Source: Solen grandis (lineage: Eukaryota > Mollusca > Bivalvia > Adapedonta > Solenidae). Taken from it: DNA of 64,000 bases. A program made the position numbers and the translations under genes. The stretch spans positions 67,228,345 to 67,292,344 of the forward strand of contig CM037781.1 of assembly GCA_021229015.1 (NCBI GenBank), read 5' to 3'. The notes beneath the pieces are model-generated. The model saw only the letters and a list, made by a program, of their open reading frames with translations, made no database searches and had not been told where the DNA came from. Of this stretch, positions 12,912 through 24,150 are shown one piece after another. Each line of letters starts with the position of its first letter. Position 1 is the stretch's first letter.

Positions 12912-14118
12912 AAAGTTGTATAAATGGTTCTGGTCCATCGCATAATTAGGTCACAGGAGCTAAAAATAGATTTTAAAAATGAAAATTTAAAAAATCTTCT
13001 TCTCTGAAACCACAAGGCCTAGCCTTTTGATTTTTGGTATGTAGCATGATCTTATGACTCTCTACCAGGATTGTACAAATTATGACCCTGTGGTCAAAAT
13101 TGGCCCCGCCCCAGGGGTCACTTGATTTCACATAGGCTAATATAGGAAAAACTTGAAAAAATCTTCTTCTCCGAAACCACAAGGCCTAACCTTTTGATTT
13201 TTGGTATGTAGCATCATCTTATGGGCCACTACCAAGATTGTACAAATCATAGCCCTATGGTGATAAATGACCCCGCACCAGGGGTCACTTGTTTTACATA
13301 GAGTTATATAGAAAAATCTTAAAAAATCTTCTTCTATGAATCCATAAGGCCTAGAGCTTAGATATTTGGTATGTAGCATCATCTTATGGGCCACTACCAA
13401 GATTGTACAAATCATAGCCCTATGGTGATAAATGACCCCGCACCAGGGGTCACTTGTTTTACATAGAGTTATATAGAAAAATCTTAAAAAATCTTCTTCT
13501 ATGAATCCATAAGGCCTAGAGCTTAGATATTGGGTATGAAGCATCATCTTATGGGCCACTACCAAGATTGTACAAATCATAGCCCTATGGTGATAAATGA
13601 CCCCGCACCAGGGGTCACTTGTTTTACATAGAGTTATATAGGAAAATCTTAAAAAAATCTTCTTCTATGAATCCATAAGGCCTAGAGCTTAGATATTTGG
13701 TATGTAGCATCATCTTATGGGCCACTACCAAGATTGTACAAATCATAGCCCAATGGTGATAAATGACCCCACACCTGGGGTCACTTGTTTTACATAGAGT
13801 TAAATAGGAAAATCTTAAAAAAATCTTCTTCTATGAATCAATAAGGCCTAGAGCTAAGATTTTTGGTATGTAGTAGCATCTAATGGTTCATTACAAAGAT
13901 TTTCAAAGTCTTGGCCCTACGGTGATAAATGACCCTGCGCCCAAGTCTTCTCTGAAACCATATAGCCCATTGCTTAGATATTTGGTGTGTAGTATTGTCA
14001 GGGGTAAAATGTTTTAGATTAAGTTATATCAGAATCCTTGTCTGTTTAAAAACCTTGACATCAGTTGAAGCAATGGTACTCAGGTGAGCGATTCAGGGCC
14101 ATCATGGCCCTCTTGTTT
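12912..14118 (+). mobile_element. AGCTCAC-type element, copy 1 (5' end lost in gap)
   Basis: Nearly the same sequence as copy 3 (17121-18484). It contains about six tandem units of roughly 165 bp, each with a TCTTCTTC motif and a GACCCC..CCAGGGGTCAC motif. The right end has CTCAGGTGAGCG (14079-14090), then the hairpin GGGCCATCATGGCCC (14096-14110), then TCTTGTTT. The 165-bp period is a multiple of three, so it produces long but spurious frames on the minus strand. No coding capacity. Confidence 0.8.
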
Positions 14119-14589
14119 GAATTATAATTTGTCAAAGATACCTTGTCCAATCAAGAACTCATCATAGGCTCAACAGATTTGGTTAATTTTAGGTTCACAT
14201 ATTTATGTCAATTAAAATTAATAAAGACTATATGCGACTTTGGGCAAGACCCCTAAATCTTTTACACAGTTGTGTGCCTTTCTGACTTAAAATTACCAAA
14301 AATAACTTCATAACTTATCATTTGCTTAACAGATCAATAGAAAAATTACACATACTGACCAACCTACCTACCAGTTTTGAGGAAGTGTATGGTAATGGTT
14401 TAATGACAGCACTGCTCTGTTAAAGGGTACTACTGAACAAGTTATTTTCCTTATCAAGCATACTGATAAAAGCCCTGTCCCATCATACCTCATTCTCTGT
14501 GTCTAAGACTGCTCTACAGTGCAGGTGAGACTTGATAAGGTTCTAATAATATGATTTATTTTGATGACTAAGTATACATTTTTTTTTTT

Positions 14590-14636
14590 GTGTCACCTGC
14601 TGTAAGCAGAGGTGTGTTCCAGAGAACACTCTTGTT
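14590..14636 (+). mobile_element. 47-bp minimal element: 5' and 3' terminal hairpins fused
   Basis: The left terminal hairpin of the GTGTCACCTGCTG family (14590-14614) runs straight into the 3' terminal hairpin GTGTTCCAGAGAACAC (14614-14629) and the end TCTTGTT. The larger relative at 42859-42992 has about 90 bp between the same two blocks. This copy therefore keeps only the ends. Confidence 0.6.
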
Positions 14637-14664
14637 AAACTCCATAGAAACATATCCTCAAGAA

Positions 14665-16787
14665 CAGGGATCCTAAAATCTTGGAATCTCAACCGGTCGA
14701 CGGCAAATCCCCCCCCCCCCCCCTTTACAACAATTCCGTTCCGTACGACGGTCTGTATATGACTCTAACGAATCAATAAATTGTTGGAAGCAGTCGTTTT
14801 GGTGTTGTTTATTATGTGCCTTTGTGTTTATATATTTTTTTTGTCTATAACTTATTTTATTTATTTGTGATTATATTTTTTATTTAAATGCGCTGAGCCA
14901 TTTCAACGAAATGCAGCCTTGTCACTGATACCATCCCCTTACATACCAAATATAAAGTTGAGTAATAACACCATACAGTTATCAGTTTTTAGCTCACCTG
15001 AGCACTTGTGCTCGGGTGAGCTTTTGTGATCGCCTTTTGTCCGTCGTGCGTCGTCCGTCGTCCGTCGTCCGTCGTCAACAATTGCTTGTGACCACTCTAG
15101 AGGCCACAGTTTTGGCCCAATCTTCATGAAACTTGGTCAGGATGTTTGTCTACATGATATCTCGGATGAGTTCGAAATTGGGTCATGTGGGGTCAAAAAG
15201 TAGGTCACTAGGTCAAATCCTTGAAAAACCTTGTGAACACTCTAGAGGCCACAAATTTGGCCCAATCTTCATCAAACTTAATCAGGATGTTTGTCTACAT
15301 GATATCTCGGATGAGTTCGAAATTGGGTCATGTGGGGTCAAAAATAGGTCACTAGGTCAAATCTGAAAAACCTTGTGAACACTCTAAGGCCACATTTGCC
15401 CAATCTTCATAAATTGTCAGGATTTTGTCTACATGATATCTCAGATGAGTTCGATATTGGGTCATGTGGGGTCAAAAACTAGGTCACTAGGTCAAATCTT
15501 AGAAAAACCTTGTGAACACTCTACAGGCCACAAATTTGGCCCAATCTTCATGAAACTTAGTCAGGATGTTTGTCTACATGATATCTCAGATGAGTTCGAA
15601 ATTGGGTCATGTGGGGTCAAAAACTAGGTCACCAGGTCAAATCTTAGAAAAACCTTGTGAACACTCTAGAGGCCACAGTTTTGGCCCAATCCTCATGAAA
15701 CTTGGTCAGGATGTTTGTCTACATGATATCTCGGATGAGTTCGAAATTGGGTCATGTGGGGTCAAAAACTAGGTCACCAGGGAAAATCTTAGAAAAACCA
15801 TGCGAACACTCTAGAGGCCACAGTTTTAGCCCAATCTTCATGAAAAATGGTCAGGGTGTTTGTCTACATGATATCTTGCATGAGTTTGAAATTGGGTCAT
15901 GTGGGATCAAAAACTAGGTCACCAGGTCAAATCTAAGAAAAACCTTGTGAACTCTCTAGAGGCCACAGTTTTAGCCCAATCTTCAATAGATTTGGTCAGG
16001 ATGTTTGTCTAATTGATATATTGGATGAGTTTGAAAATGAGTCACATGAGGTCAAAAACTAGGTCACCAGGTCAAATCTAAGAAAAACCTTGTGAACACT
16101 CTAGAGGCCAACATTTTTGTCCCAGTCTTCATTAAACTTAATATGAATGATGACTGCATGAATTCCCAGTTGAGTGCAAATTCAGGTAGGATCAATATGT
16201 AGGTCATTTAGTCAAATGTTAGAAAAACACTTTTAGATGCCAGATTTTTTGTCATTATGCCTAACACAGCCATCTTACTCAGGTGAGCGACACAGGGCCA
16301 TCTTGGCCCTCTTGTTTTTAATTCTTTTATTTTGTTCTTACAAATTACAAATTACTAAGGAGATCAAACATTTTGATTAGCCTTTGATATTGTCATTAAT
16401 TACCGCATTTAAAAGTCGACCGGTTACAGTTTGCAAACAAGCAATGGTCCATTATTACGGCATAGATAATTACACGGCACCGTCCAAATAACCGCTAAGT
16501 ACAAACCGTCAATCCATTCATCTTAACTGCCCAATAATGACCTAGACGGGTGTCCCTGCCTGACCCCCACTGACACCTGCCCCGAGGGCACACCGGAAAT
16601 TCAAGAAGTAGGTCAATTGGTGTGTAAGAGAGACTATTATGAACCGTTTGGACCGATTTTGAAAGTTTTAGACGAGGATTATGGATTTTTTTTCGACCGA
16701 TTTTTTTTATACTTTTTGAAATCTGAACCGGTCGATTGAGATCAAAATCGGTCAAAACCGGTAAAAAATCGGTTTTTAGGATCCTTG
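14665..16787 (+). mobile_element. hAT-like non-autonomous element carrying a nested element
   Basis: The terminal inverted repeats are CAGGGATCCTAAAA (14665-14678) and TTTTAGGATCCTTG (16774-16787), 13 of 14 matching. They start with CAGGG as many hAT elements do. The 8-bp direct repeat CTCAAGAA flanks both sides (14657-14664 and 16788-16795), the target duplication size of the hAT superfamily. Both ends also share CCGGTCGA-type inverted sequence just inside. Removing the nested AGCTCAC-type copy at 14991-16318 leaves an element of about 795 bp with a 15-C run (14709-14723). No transposase frame is present. Confidence 0.8.
14991..16318 (+). mobile_element. AGCTCAC-type element, copy 2, nested in the hAT-like element
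   Basis: The 5' end AGCTCACCTGAG opens a hairpin (14991-15022). A GTCCGTCGTCC microsatellite-like stretch (about 15030-15075) follows, then about seven tandem units of roughly 145 bp, each with a GGATGTTTGTCTACATGATAT motif. The right end has CTCAGGTGAGCG (16278-16289), hairpin GGGCCATCTTGGCCC (16295-16309) and TCTTGTTTT. The core repeat differs from that of copies 1 and 3, although the ends are shared. Confidence 0.85.
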
Positions 16788-16921
16788 CTCAAGAATATCT
16801 GAAAAAAGATTTTTACCCTTAATTTCCCTGGTATCATAGGTAACAGTAATATTGCATAAACTGAGAGTTAATTGCACCATTTCCTCTACAGGGATTAATA
16901 GAATGCAAATGTCTACTTTTT

Positions 16922-18484
16922 AGCTCACATGAGCACAACGTGCTCAAGGTGAGCTTTTCTGATCGCCTTTTGTCCGTCGTCCGTCGTCCGTGCGTCCGTG
17001 CGTGCGTCCGTCCGTGCGTGCGTCCGGCGTCAACAATTGCTTCAAACAACATCTCCTCCTAAACGGCTTGGCCAATTTGAAAAATATTTTGCAGGAATGT
17101 TCCTTGGATGAAGCTCTACTAAAGTTGTATAAATGGTTCTGGTCCATTGCATAATTAGGTCACAGGAGCTAAAAATAGATTTTAAAAATGAAAATTTAAA
17201 AAATCTTCTTCTCTGAAACCACAAGGCCTAGCCTTTTGATTTTTGGTATGTAGCATATCTTATGCCCTACCAGATTGTACAAATTATGCCCTGGGGTCAA
17301 AATTGGCCCCGCCCCAGGGGTCACTTGTTTTCACATAGGCTAATATAGGAAAAACTTGAAAAAATCTTCTTCTCCGAAACCACAAGGCCTAACCTTTTGA
17401 TTTTTGGTATGTAGCATCATCTTATGGGCCACTACCAAGATTGTACAAATCATAGCCCTATGGTGATAAATGACCCCGCACCAGGGGTCACTTGTTTTAC
17501 ATAGAGTTATATAGAAAAATCTTAAAAAATCTTCTTCTATGAATCCATAAGGCCTAGAGCTTAGATATTTGGTATGAAGCATCATCTTATGGGCCACTAC
17601 CAAGATTGTACAAATCATAGCCCTATGGTGATAAATGACCCCGCACCAGGGGTCACTTGTTTTACATAGAGTTATATAGGAAAATCTTAAAAAATCTTCT
17701 TCCATGAATCCATAAGGCCTAGAGCTTAGATATTTGGTATGTAGCATCATCTTATGGGCCACTACCAAGATTGTACAAATCATAGCCCTATGGTGATAAA
17801 TGACCCCGCACCAGGGGTCACTTGTTTTACATAGAGTTATATAGGAAAATCTTAAAAAATCTTCTTCCATGAATGCATAAGGCCTAGAGCTTAGATATTT
17901 GGTATGAAGCATCATCTTATGGGCCACTACCAAGATTCTACAAATCATAGCCCTATGGTGATAAATGACCCCACACCAGGGGTCACTTGTTTTACATAGA
18001 GTTAAATAGGAAAATCTTAAAAAATCTTCTTCTATGAATCAATAAGGCCTAGAGCTAAGATTTTTGGTATGTAGCATCATCTTATGGGCCACTACCAAGA
18101 TTGTACAAATCATAGCCCAATGGTGATAAATGACCCCACACCAGGGGTCACTTGTTTTACATAGAGTTAAATAGGAAAATCTTAAAAAATCTTCTTCTAT
18201 GAATCAATAAGGCCTAGAGCTAAGATTTTTGGTATGTAGTAGCATCTAATGGTTCATTACAAAGATTTTCAAAGTCTTGGCCCTACGGTGATAAATGACC
18301 CTGCGCCCAAGTCTTCTCTGAAACCATATGGCCCATTGCTTAGGTATTTGGTGTGTAGTATTGTCAGGGGTAAAATGTTTTAGATTAAGTTATATCAGAA
18401 TCCTTGTCTGTTTAAAAACCTTGACATCAGTTGAAGCAATGGTACTCAGGTGAGCGATTCAGGGCCATCATGGCCCTCTTGTTT
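16922..18484 (+). mobile_element. AGCTCAC-type element, copy 3, complete
   Basis: The 5' hairpin starts AGCTCACATGAG (16922), followed by a long (GTCC/GTGC)-rich stretch to about 17030. There are then about seven units of roughly 165 bp almost identical to those of copy 1. The right end has CTCAGGTGAGCG (18445-18456), hairpin GGGCCATCATGGCCC (18462-18476) and TCTTGTTT. Layout (subterminal inverted repeats, 5' microsatellite, tandem core, 3' palindrome) matches pearl/CvA/HINE-type elements of bivalves; the link to Helentrons is inference. Confidence 0.85.
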
Positions 18485-18507
18485 AATCTGTTAATCCCCT
18501 GATAATA

Positions 18508-18759
18508 ACTGACTTGACTATTTGAGTTTACTGTCGCTTCGACAGTATTTCAGTCAAATAGCGACGTCCAGCTAATTACAGGTGGAGGAGGACCCCGAAT
18601 GCACAGAGGCATCCGGGTAGAACCACCGACCTACAGCAAGCCAGCTGGAAGGCTTCCTCACATGAAAATCCGAATGGCCCTGCCGGGATTCAAACCCACG
18701 CGGTGAGGGGCTGAGTGAGTGTTAAAGTCAGCGACTTTACCCTCTCGGCCACGGAGGCC
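18508..18759 (-). mobile_element. tRNA-derived SINE, second copy, minus strand
   Basis: Read on the minus strand, this has the same parts as the copy at 11015-11273: GTGGCCGAGAGG A-box region, GGTTTGAATCCC B-box region, the shared central body and a 3' tail near 18510. The 12-mer CCCCTGATAATA flanks it at 18496-18507 and 18760-18771 as target duplication. It sits directly downstream of an AGCTCAC-type element and inside the intron before the exon at 18949. Confidence 0.88.
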
Positions 18760-18948
18760 CCCCTGATAATAGGGACGAACGGGATACTGTTGTGATGTTA
18801 AACCTAATAAAATAATCATATTTCTTGACATGTTATTTTGGACATCCTTGATTAGCTCACTTACCCTTAAAAGACTGTTATAGTTTTGGTCTTAATATTA
18901 TTAAACAGCCTTTTGGTTTCATTCATAGATATTATTTTGATGTTACAG

Positions 18949-20243
18949 GTTACTGGGAGAAGCAGCGGTACAAAGGTCAGGTGACAATTTCGTTCCAGAT
19001 GGTGGCCGCAAAAGTGCTTGTGCGCAAAGATTCAGAGGAGGACAAATCTCCAAGGATCGTTGATATTAACGCTATGCTCACTCCCTTCAAGGTCAAACAT
19101 TCCTATGAAAATATGACTCTTCTTGAGGACAACGATCTAAAACCACGTGCTCGTAAAATCTTGGAATATTCGTATGAGGAGGAACCAGAGGAAAAAGGTT
19201 GCTGTTGGTGCTGTTTATGGTGTTTCTGTTGTTGTAGTTCAAGTGCAAAGAAGAAAAAAGAAAAACAAAAGCAGCAAGCTGTGGAAGTGAGTATATCGAA
19301 ACAGCCGACTGCGGAGTTGGACAGAACTAGATCAGGGTCTGCATGTAGTTTGTATGATGTCATGGTGTCCTTGCCATCGCAGCCTTCTTCCCCAATAAAA
19401 AGCGGCTCCACGTTTTTCAAAACGCGCAAACTTTCACCGACAGTTGATGTGGCAGAGTTTGACAGTCCGGGTTACAAACTAGACCCAGTGGACAGGAATT
19501 CTAACCATCAGCTTAGTGAACTGATTCCAAATACTCCTTTGGAAGAACATTTGAAAGAACTTGGTGGAGATAAGGATGTTACAAATGAGGAAATCAAGGC
19601 CTCAAAGAAGGCTGATAAGGCACAGAAAACGAAGCAGAAGCAGAAAAATTCCAAGAAGAAGGGGAATAATGAGGAAGGCATGGTAGAAGTAAATAATCAG
19701 AAAAATGGAAATGTGTTGACTGAAAATGTAGATGGTAATTGTGACAAGGAGAATACGGATCCTTCCATATGGGATGTTAAGGAAAACGGTGTGGACAGAA
19801 GTCCTCCAGAGAAGTCAAAGACTAACACTAAAGTTCCCCCTCCGAAATCTTTGAGAACCACAGGCATGAAGCGGTCAGAAACGTATGAGCTGGTGGAGAG
19901 ATGGAAGAGTGAGGGCAGAGTGTACCAAGCTGCCAGGGACCAGTTTTTTACTTTCTTTGATCAAAATATGCAGAGTCGAATAGTAAGGTACTTTGAGCAG
20001 GAACGCAGCACCCTGGTGCTACAGGTCGGGGTTAAGGAAGGAATGACCGTGTGTACCATATGTATGACCACCCGGCAGGTCAAGACACTCCGTGAGGATT
20101 ACGAAATGGGGTCACTACATGAAGATCTTGTACGTTGTGTCAGTCCGCAAGAAATTATAGACTCCATGGAGTGTTGTGCTATTCATCTTCGAACTGTTAT
20201 CGATGTTGAGGATTTCGCATTGTCTTTTCAGGAGCTGGCTTGA
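18949..20243 (+). CDS. Terminal exon of an unidentified gene: Cys cluster plus TRADD-N-like C-terminus
   Basis: An acceptor (GATGTTACAG|GT) opens a frame from 18951 (first residues YWEKQRYKGQVTISF) to the stop at 20241-20243, 430 residues. The exon starts in phase 2, so an upstream exon must supply one base; none was found in the repeat-filled DNA upstream. Visible parts: a cluster CCWCCLWCFCCC (19200-19235) followed by a Lys/Gln-rich stretch, which suggests palmitoylated membrane contact; a long polar, Lys-rich, probably disordered linker; and a folded C-terminal segment (about 19870-20240). Its strand-helix-strand order (TLVLQVGV, then LREDYEMGSLHEDL, then AIHLRTVIDVEDF) resembles the N-terminal domain of the TNF-receptor adaptor TRADD. 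That resemblance is by eye. If right, it would point to death or immune signalling. I do not recognise the whole protein. Confidence 0.75.
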
Positions 20244-20701
20244 ATTCTTAGATGTAATTTTGCGGATGTCTCTTGTACATTATTGCAGTGCAATAATGGC
20301 TTTTCGTATGTGGAAAATCTCTTTTATTACATTTTCATTGTGAAAATACCATCCGAAAAAAAAAAAAGCAAGATATATAGGCTTTTCATGTGTGGCCATT
20401 TCATGTGTAGGAATTTAAAAAGATTATATTTTCAAGATTGAGAGAATTTTTTTAATATATTTAAAAGAAAGATTTTCTACCCTTAGTATTTTGTTAAGAC
20501 TAGCTTTCTCTTAACATATGATTTTAAAGTGTAAAAAGTCAGACCACCTTTAAGGACTAACATCATTTTATTGTTTAATTTCAGTCTTTATTCCTGAGGA
20601 TTTTTTTTTCTTCAATTTTTCTAAAGTTTTTACTATGGACTTGAGAATTTTATGTTCTGTGAAGAGTACATTTTAATTAGAATTTTAAATGAATTTAAGT
20701 T

Positions 20702-20825
20702 AGTCTATAGTAAAAGAGAGAAATGTGTGGACAGTTCATAGTAAAGGAGAGAAATGTGTGGACAGTCTATAGTAGAGGAGAGAAATGTGTAGACAGTCTA
20801 TAGTAGAGGAGAGAAATGTGTGGAC
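20702..20825 (+). repeat. 31-bp tandem repeat, four units
   Basis: Four consecutive copies of a 31-bp unit starting AGTCTATAGTAGAGGAGAGA, 0.5 kb downstream of the stop codon at 20243 and so probably within the 3'UTR. Confidence 0.85.
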
Positions 20826-22415
20826 CGTCCACTCTTAAGATGAGGCTTTTCAAAACATTTTTGTGCTAACACTGTATAGCTTGTAGTTTAAGTTTCAGTT
20901 TTGTTGGTGTTAAAAGAAATTAAAAGTAATTGAGAAAAAAAAATGGCATAACAATACCTCAACACTGTCAGTATCTCTGAATCTTGTACTTTCCTTTAGT
21001 TATGCATTTAATGTGGTGTTTACAATGTTAGTTGTTTTTCTTACAGATGTTTTAGATTTTAAAATCCGGTGTTTTTATAGTTCATATTAAACATTTTTCT
21101 TGATTACTGTGAATTTTAGTTTACTGCTTGGTTTTAAAAGTTAAATTATTTTTTTAGTTTGATAAAGAATAGACTTCATTGTCTAAGATGTTACCTTTGT
21201 GATTTCTAAACTTAAAGAACTTAAGTTGGTGTTCAGAAGGGTGGTCAGTGATTTCATTTGAGACGTACAATAGCAATATAAAGGATACCAGATACTGATG
21301 AAACACAAAAACTCTCACAGATATAGACATTGGCTCAATACAATGTTATAATCTTACAACAATCTGTCTCATAGTTTGCACCTAGTGTCACATTATAAAT
21401 CCAATACACTGAAGTTGTGTTGTTGTCTTTTACAGTTCACTTGCTTCTGTAGGGAGGGAACAATTTTACATTTTTCATATTAAATTCTATCTCTTTTTAG
21501 CAACCATTTTGTAGTTAATAATCAGTTACCAGACAATTATTGCTGATTCACCAAGATAGTTTCTATCAGTTACAGGTGTATGGAAATTTTGTCAGTTACA
21601 TAAGGCTTTTTACTTTCCATTTAGCCAAATAGGAATGGTTGCCAAACTTCATGGCAGAATATCTTGCCACAGAGAGTTAGCTCCCCTGTGCTGTACAAGT
21701 TACGCTTTTGTAGATACCTGAAGTTTATGGGTTAATGTCATCATAATGTCAGAACAGTGGTTTCAGCATTAGAAACGGTTTGCTTTGTACTGCAGCATGT
21801 CATATCAGTGGTGAACTACAAACAGATCCTAACAGTGTTCTATGGCACTCGGCTTGTATGTTATGTGTCCACTTGCTGATTTTTCACGGTTCTCTCAGTA
21901 CAATGGTCAGTGATAAAGTTGGCTTTTTTATCTTTTAAACCTTTATTTGATGGATGTGCTGTGTGATTCTTTGTAACACAAAACTGTAATCAAATAAGAA
22001 TGAATCCTTCGGTGTGAACCAGTTTTAATCAGTGACCTTGGTTTAAAATTTTCATTACAGTCATTATTGATCAATATAACAGCTGAAATGGATTTTAATA
22101 GGCTTTCCAAGGACTGGTGGCTTCCATGCTTCACAAGCTATTCACTTTTGAGTCCTTTCATTACATGGAATTCATTCTCAAGTCTTTAAGGTGTTTGATC
22201 AGTGCAGGACTGAATATTTCGGGTGGAAAATGCTGCTTTCCTGATGCTGGACCTGAATTTTCTGTTGAAAGGGATCAGAAATTTCTTTCAATTTAGTTTC
22301 ACACACTGTTGTGTACTTCTACGGTTTCCTGATTCAGTTTCCCAGTGTATCAGACACCATGCAGAGTTCGGTTAGTTTGTCCTGGATAGTACAGGTACTC
22401 TCCTCACACACTTAA

Positions 22416-22701
22416 CCCTTTCCTTCATGAATATTCATGTACAAATTTATGACTTCATGAATATTAATTAACTGAACTTTAAATGGTATATGAAACAATG
22501 GATTTTTCTTTGCCATGCAGACTGTGGAATCTGAGGTACAATATTGTATAAGCAAACAGGAGACCCTGATCAGACAGCTCCTGGGAGACCCTTATCAGAC
22601 AGCCCCTGGAGACCCAGATCAGACGGCTCCTATAGAAGCTATCTGATCAGGGTCTCCTCTGTTTGCCAATGCAACAGAATGAGTCTATATGAAGTAAAGG
22701 G
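22416..22701 (+). mobile_element. TTAA MITE, family 2
   Basis: It begins after TTAA (22412-22415) with CCCTTTCCTTCATGAATATT and ends AAGTAAAGGG before TTAG. The interior has several copies of an AGACC(C/T)AGATCAGAC motif and an inverted partner GATCAGGGTCTCCTCTG. Shares its end style with the copies at 26237, 29365, 31408 and 58162. Confidence 0.7.
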
Positions 22702-23925
22702 TTAGACTGCATACTTTATGTAAAATAAAGAAGGATACAAACATGAAACATACACATGGGCCAAAGTTCAGAGGTTTTTCGTGTTATTTAAACAGTATCC
22801 TTGGTTTTTCTTGTATTTGATGAGAAGTATTTTTTTTTTTAACTATAAAGGCACTTTTTTTCTGACAGGGTTAAGTATTTAATGTATTTATATTTTCTTG
22901 TAACAGTTGCCTTTTTATTTCATTTTTTGATGTGGTTGAAAGGAAAATTTTCTAAACTTGGTAGTGTGGGATTTAAAAATGATTTTTTTATGTCTTACAA
23001 AATCAAAATCCTATAGAATCAGTTTAAAGCATTAGATTTTAGTTTTGGTTAGTATTGTTTTTGTTGTTAAAGAATACATAATTATTTTTTAAATCAAATA
23101 TAAAGAGCACAGGTTTGTAAGGGAGCTTACTACAGTTTTTGATGTTATCATTTTGAGAGTTACATCCCTTTTGAGAAACATTCTTTTTGTAAATGTTATA
23201 CTTATAATGTGTTAGAAAAATGAAAATTAATACCATAATATTTATTTAAAATTTTGAATGCAATTCATTTGATCCAAGGGAAGGATGAACATCTTTGTGT
23301 TTTCAATCTTTATTGTATACATAACGTTCTGAAAATAGTTGTGAAGAAAAAACATTACATGCTGGTTTTATAGCTACTATATAATTGACCTTATTACCAG
23401 ACTCTCTGTGCATGATTGTTCATGTACCGTTAAACAAAAAGCCATTATAAAAGTAAGGTACATGTGCATTTGTTTTTCAAAGTTTTGTTCACTTTTTGAT
23501 TTGATTGATAGGTATGAATATATGTTTGAAGTGGTTTGGCATAATGGAAATGTCTGATGTCCAGAACTGACAAATTGCTAGCCTGTGGTGCCATGATATT
23601 GGAACTTCACGGTGCTGTTTAAAGCCCTTATCTCTGACATCGGAATCGTTTTTCTTAAACCTGGATCTCAGGTTGAATGTATTACATGTACTGACATTTA
23701 TACATATACGTCAGCATTACGTCAAGTATGTTGATGTAGGGCGAACAGAGATGCGTTTTTGTAAGCATACGATAAAAATCTGTAGATTCTTATACAGTGG
23801 AAATACAACCAGTTGATACTGAAAAATGTTTATTATTGCTGTATATAAGGATTGTTTCATCTACTTTGTTCTTTGCTGCAAAGTTCATTACTTCCCACCT
23901 TGAGCAAAACAACCCTCACTCCCCG

Positions 23926-24150
23926 TTTTGTAAGACATACCTTGTATTTTGGAAGCCACGCCTTTCATTTGTAAGCCATATCTCTATTTTGTAAACTAAA
24001 CATCTAATTTGTAAACACACCTCCCATCTGTAGGCCACACCTCTACTTTTTAAGCCACACCTCCCATTTTGAGAGCCACACAATACTTCTCATATGGTAA
24101 GCCACACCTTCCATAATCTGACCACACTCACTTTCTAAGCCACACCCAAA
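23926..24150 (+). repeat. Degenerate tandem repeat with GTAAGCCACACCT motif
   Basis: About eight diverged units of roughly 25-30 bp, each with a form of TTTGTAAGCCACACCTCCCA. Unit lengths vary, so the array is old. Confidence 0.7.

Noticed and set aside
12740..13015. Frames crossing the run of N
   Set aside because: They are artefacts of the assembly gap.
13137..13580. Minus-strand frame of 147 codons with a repeated 55-residue unit
   Set aside because: The 165-bp core repeat of a non-autonomous element is a multiple of three and happens to be open; the same occurs in copy 3.
15133..15917. Overlapping plus-strand frames with a repeated DVCLHDISDEFEIGSCGVKN motif
   Set aside because: Translation of the 145-bp core units of the nested AGCTCAC-type element.
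16495..16755. Minus-strand frame of 86 codons as possible hAT transposase remnant
   Set aside because: No hAT dimerisation-domain pattern is visible and the frame overlaps low-complexity terminal sequence.
17340..17948. Minus-strand frame of 202 codons
   Set aside because: Same 165-bp tandem core as above; not a gene.
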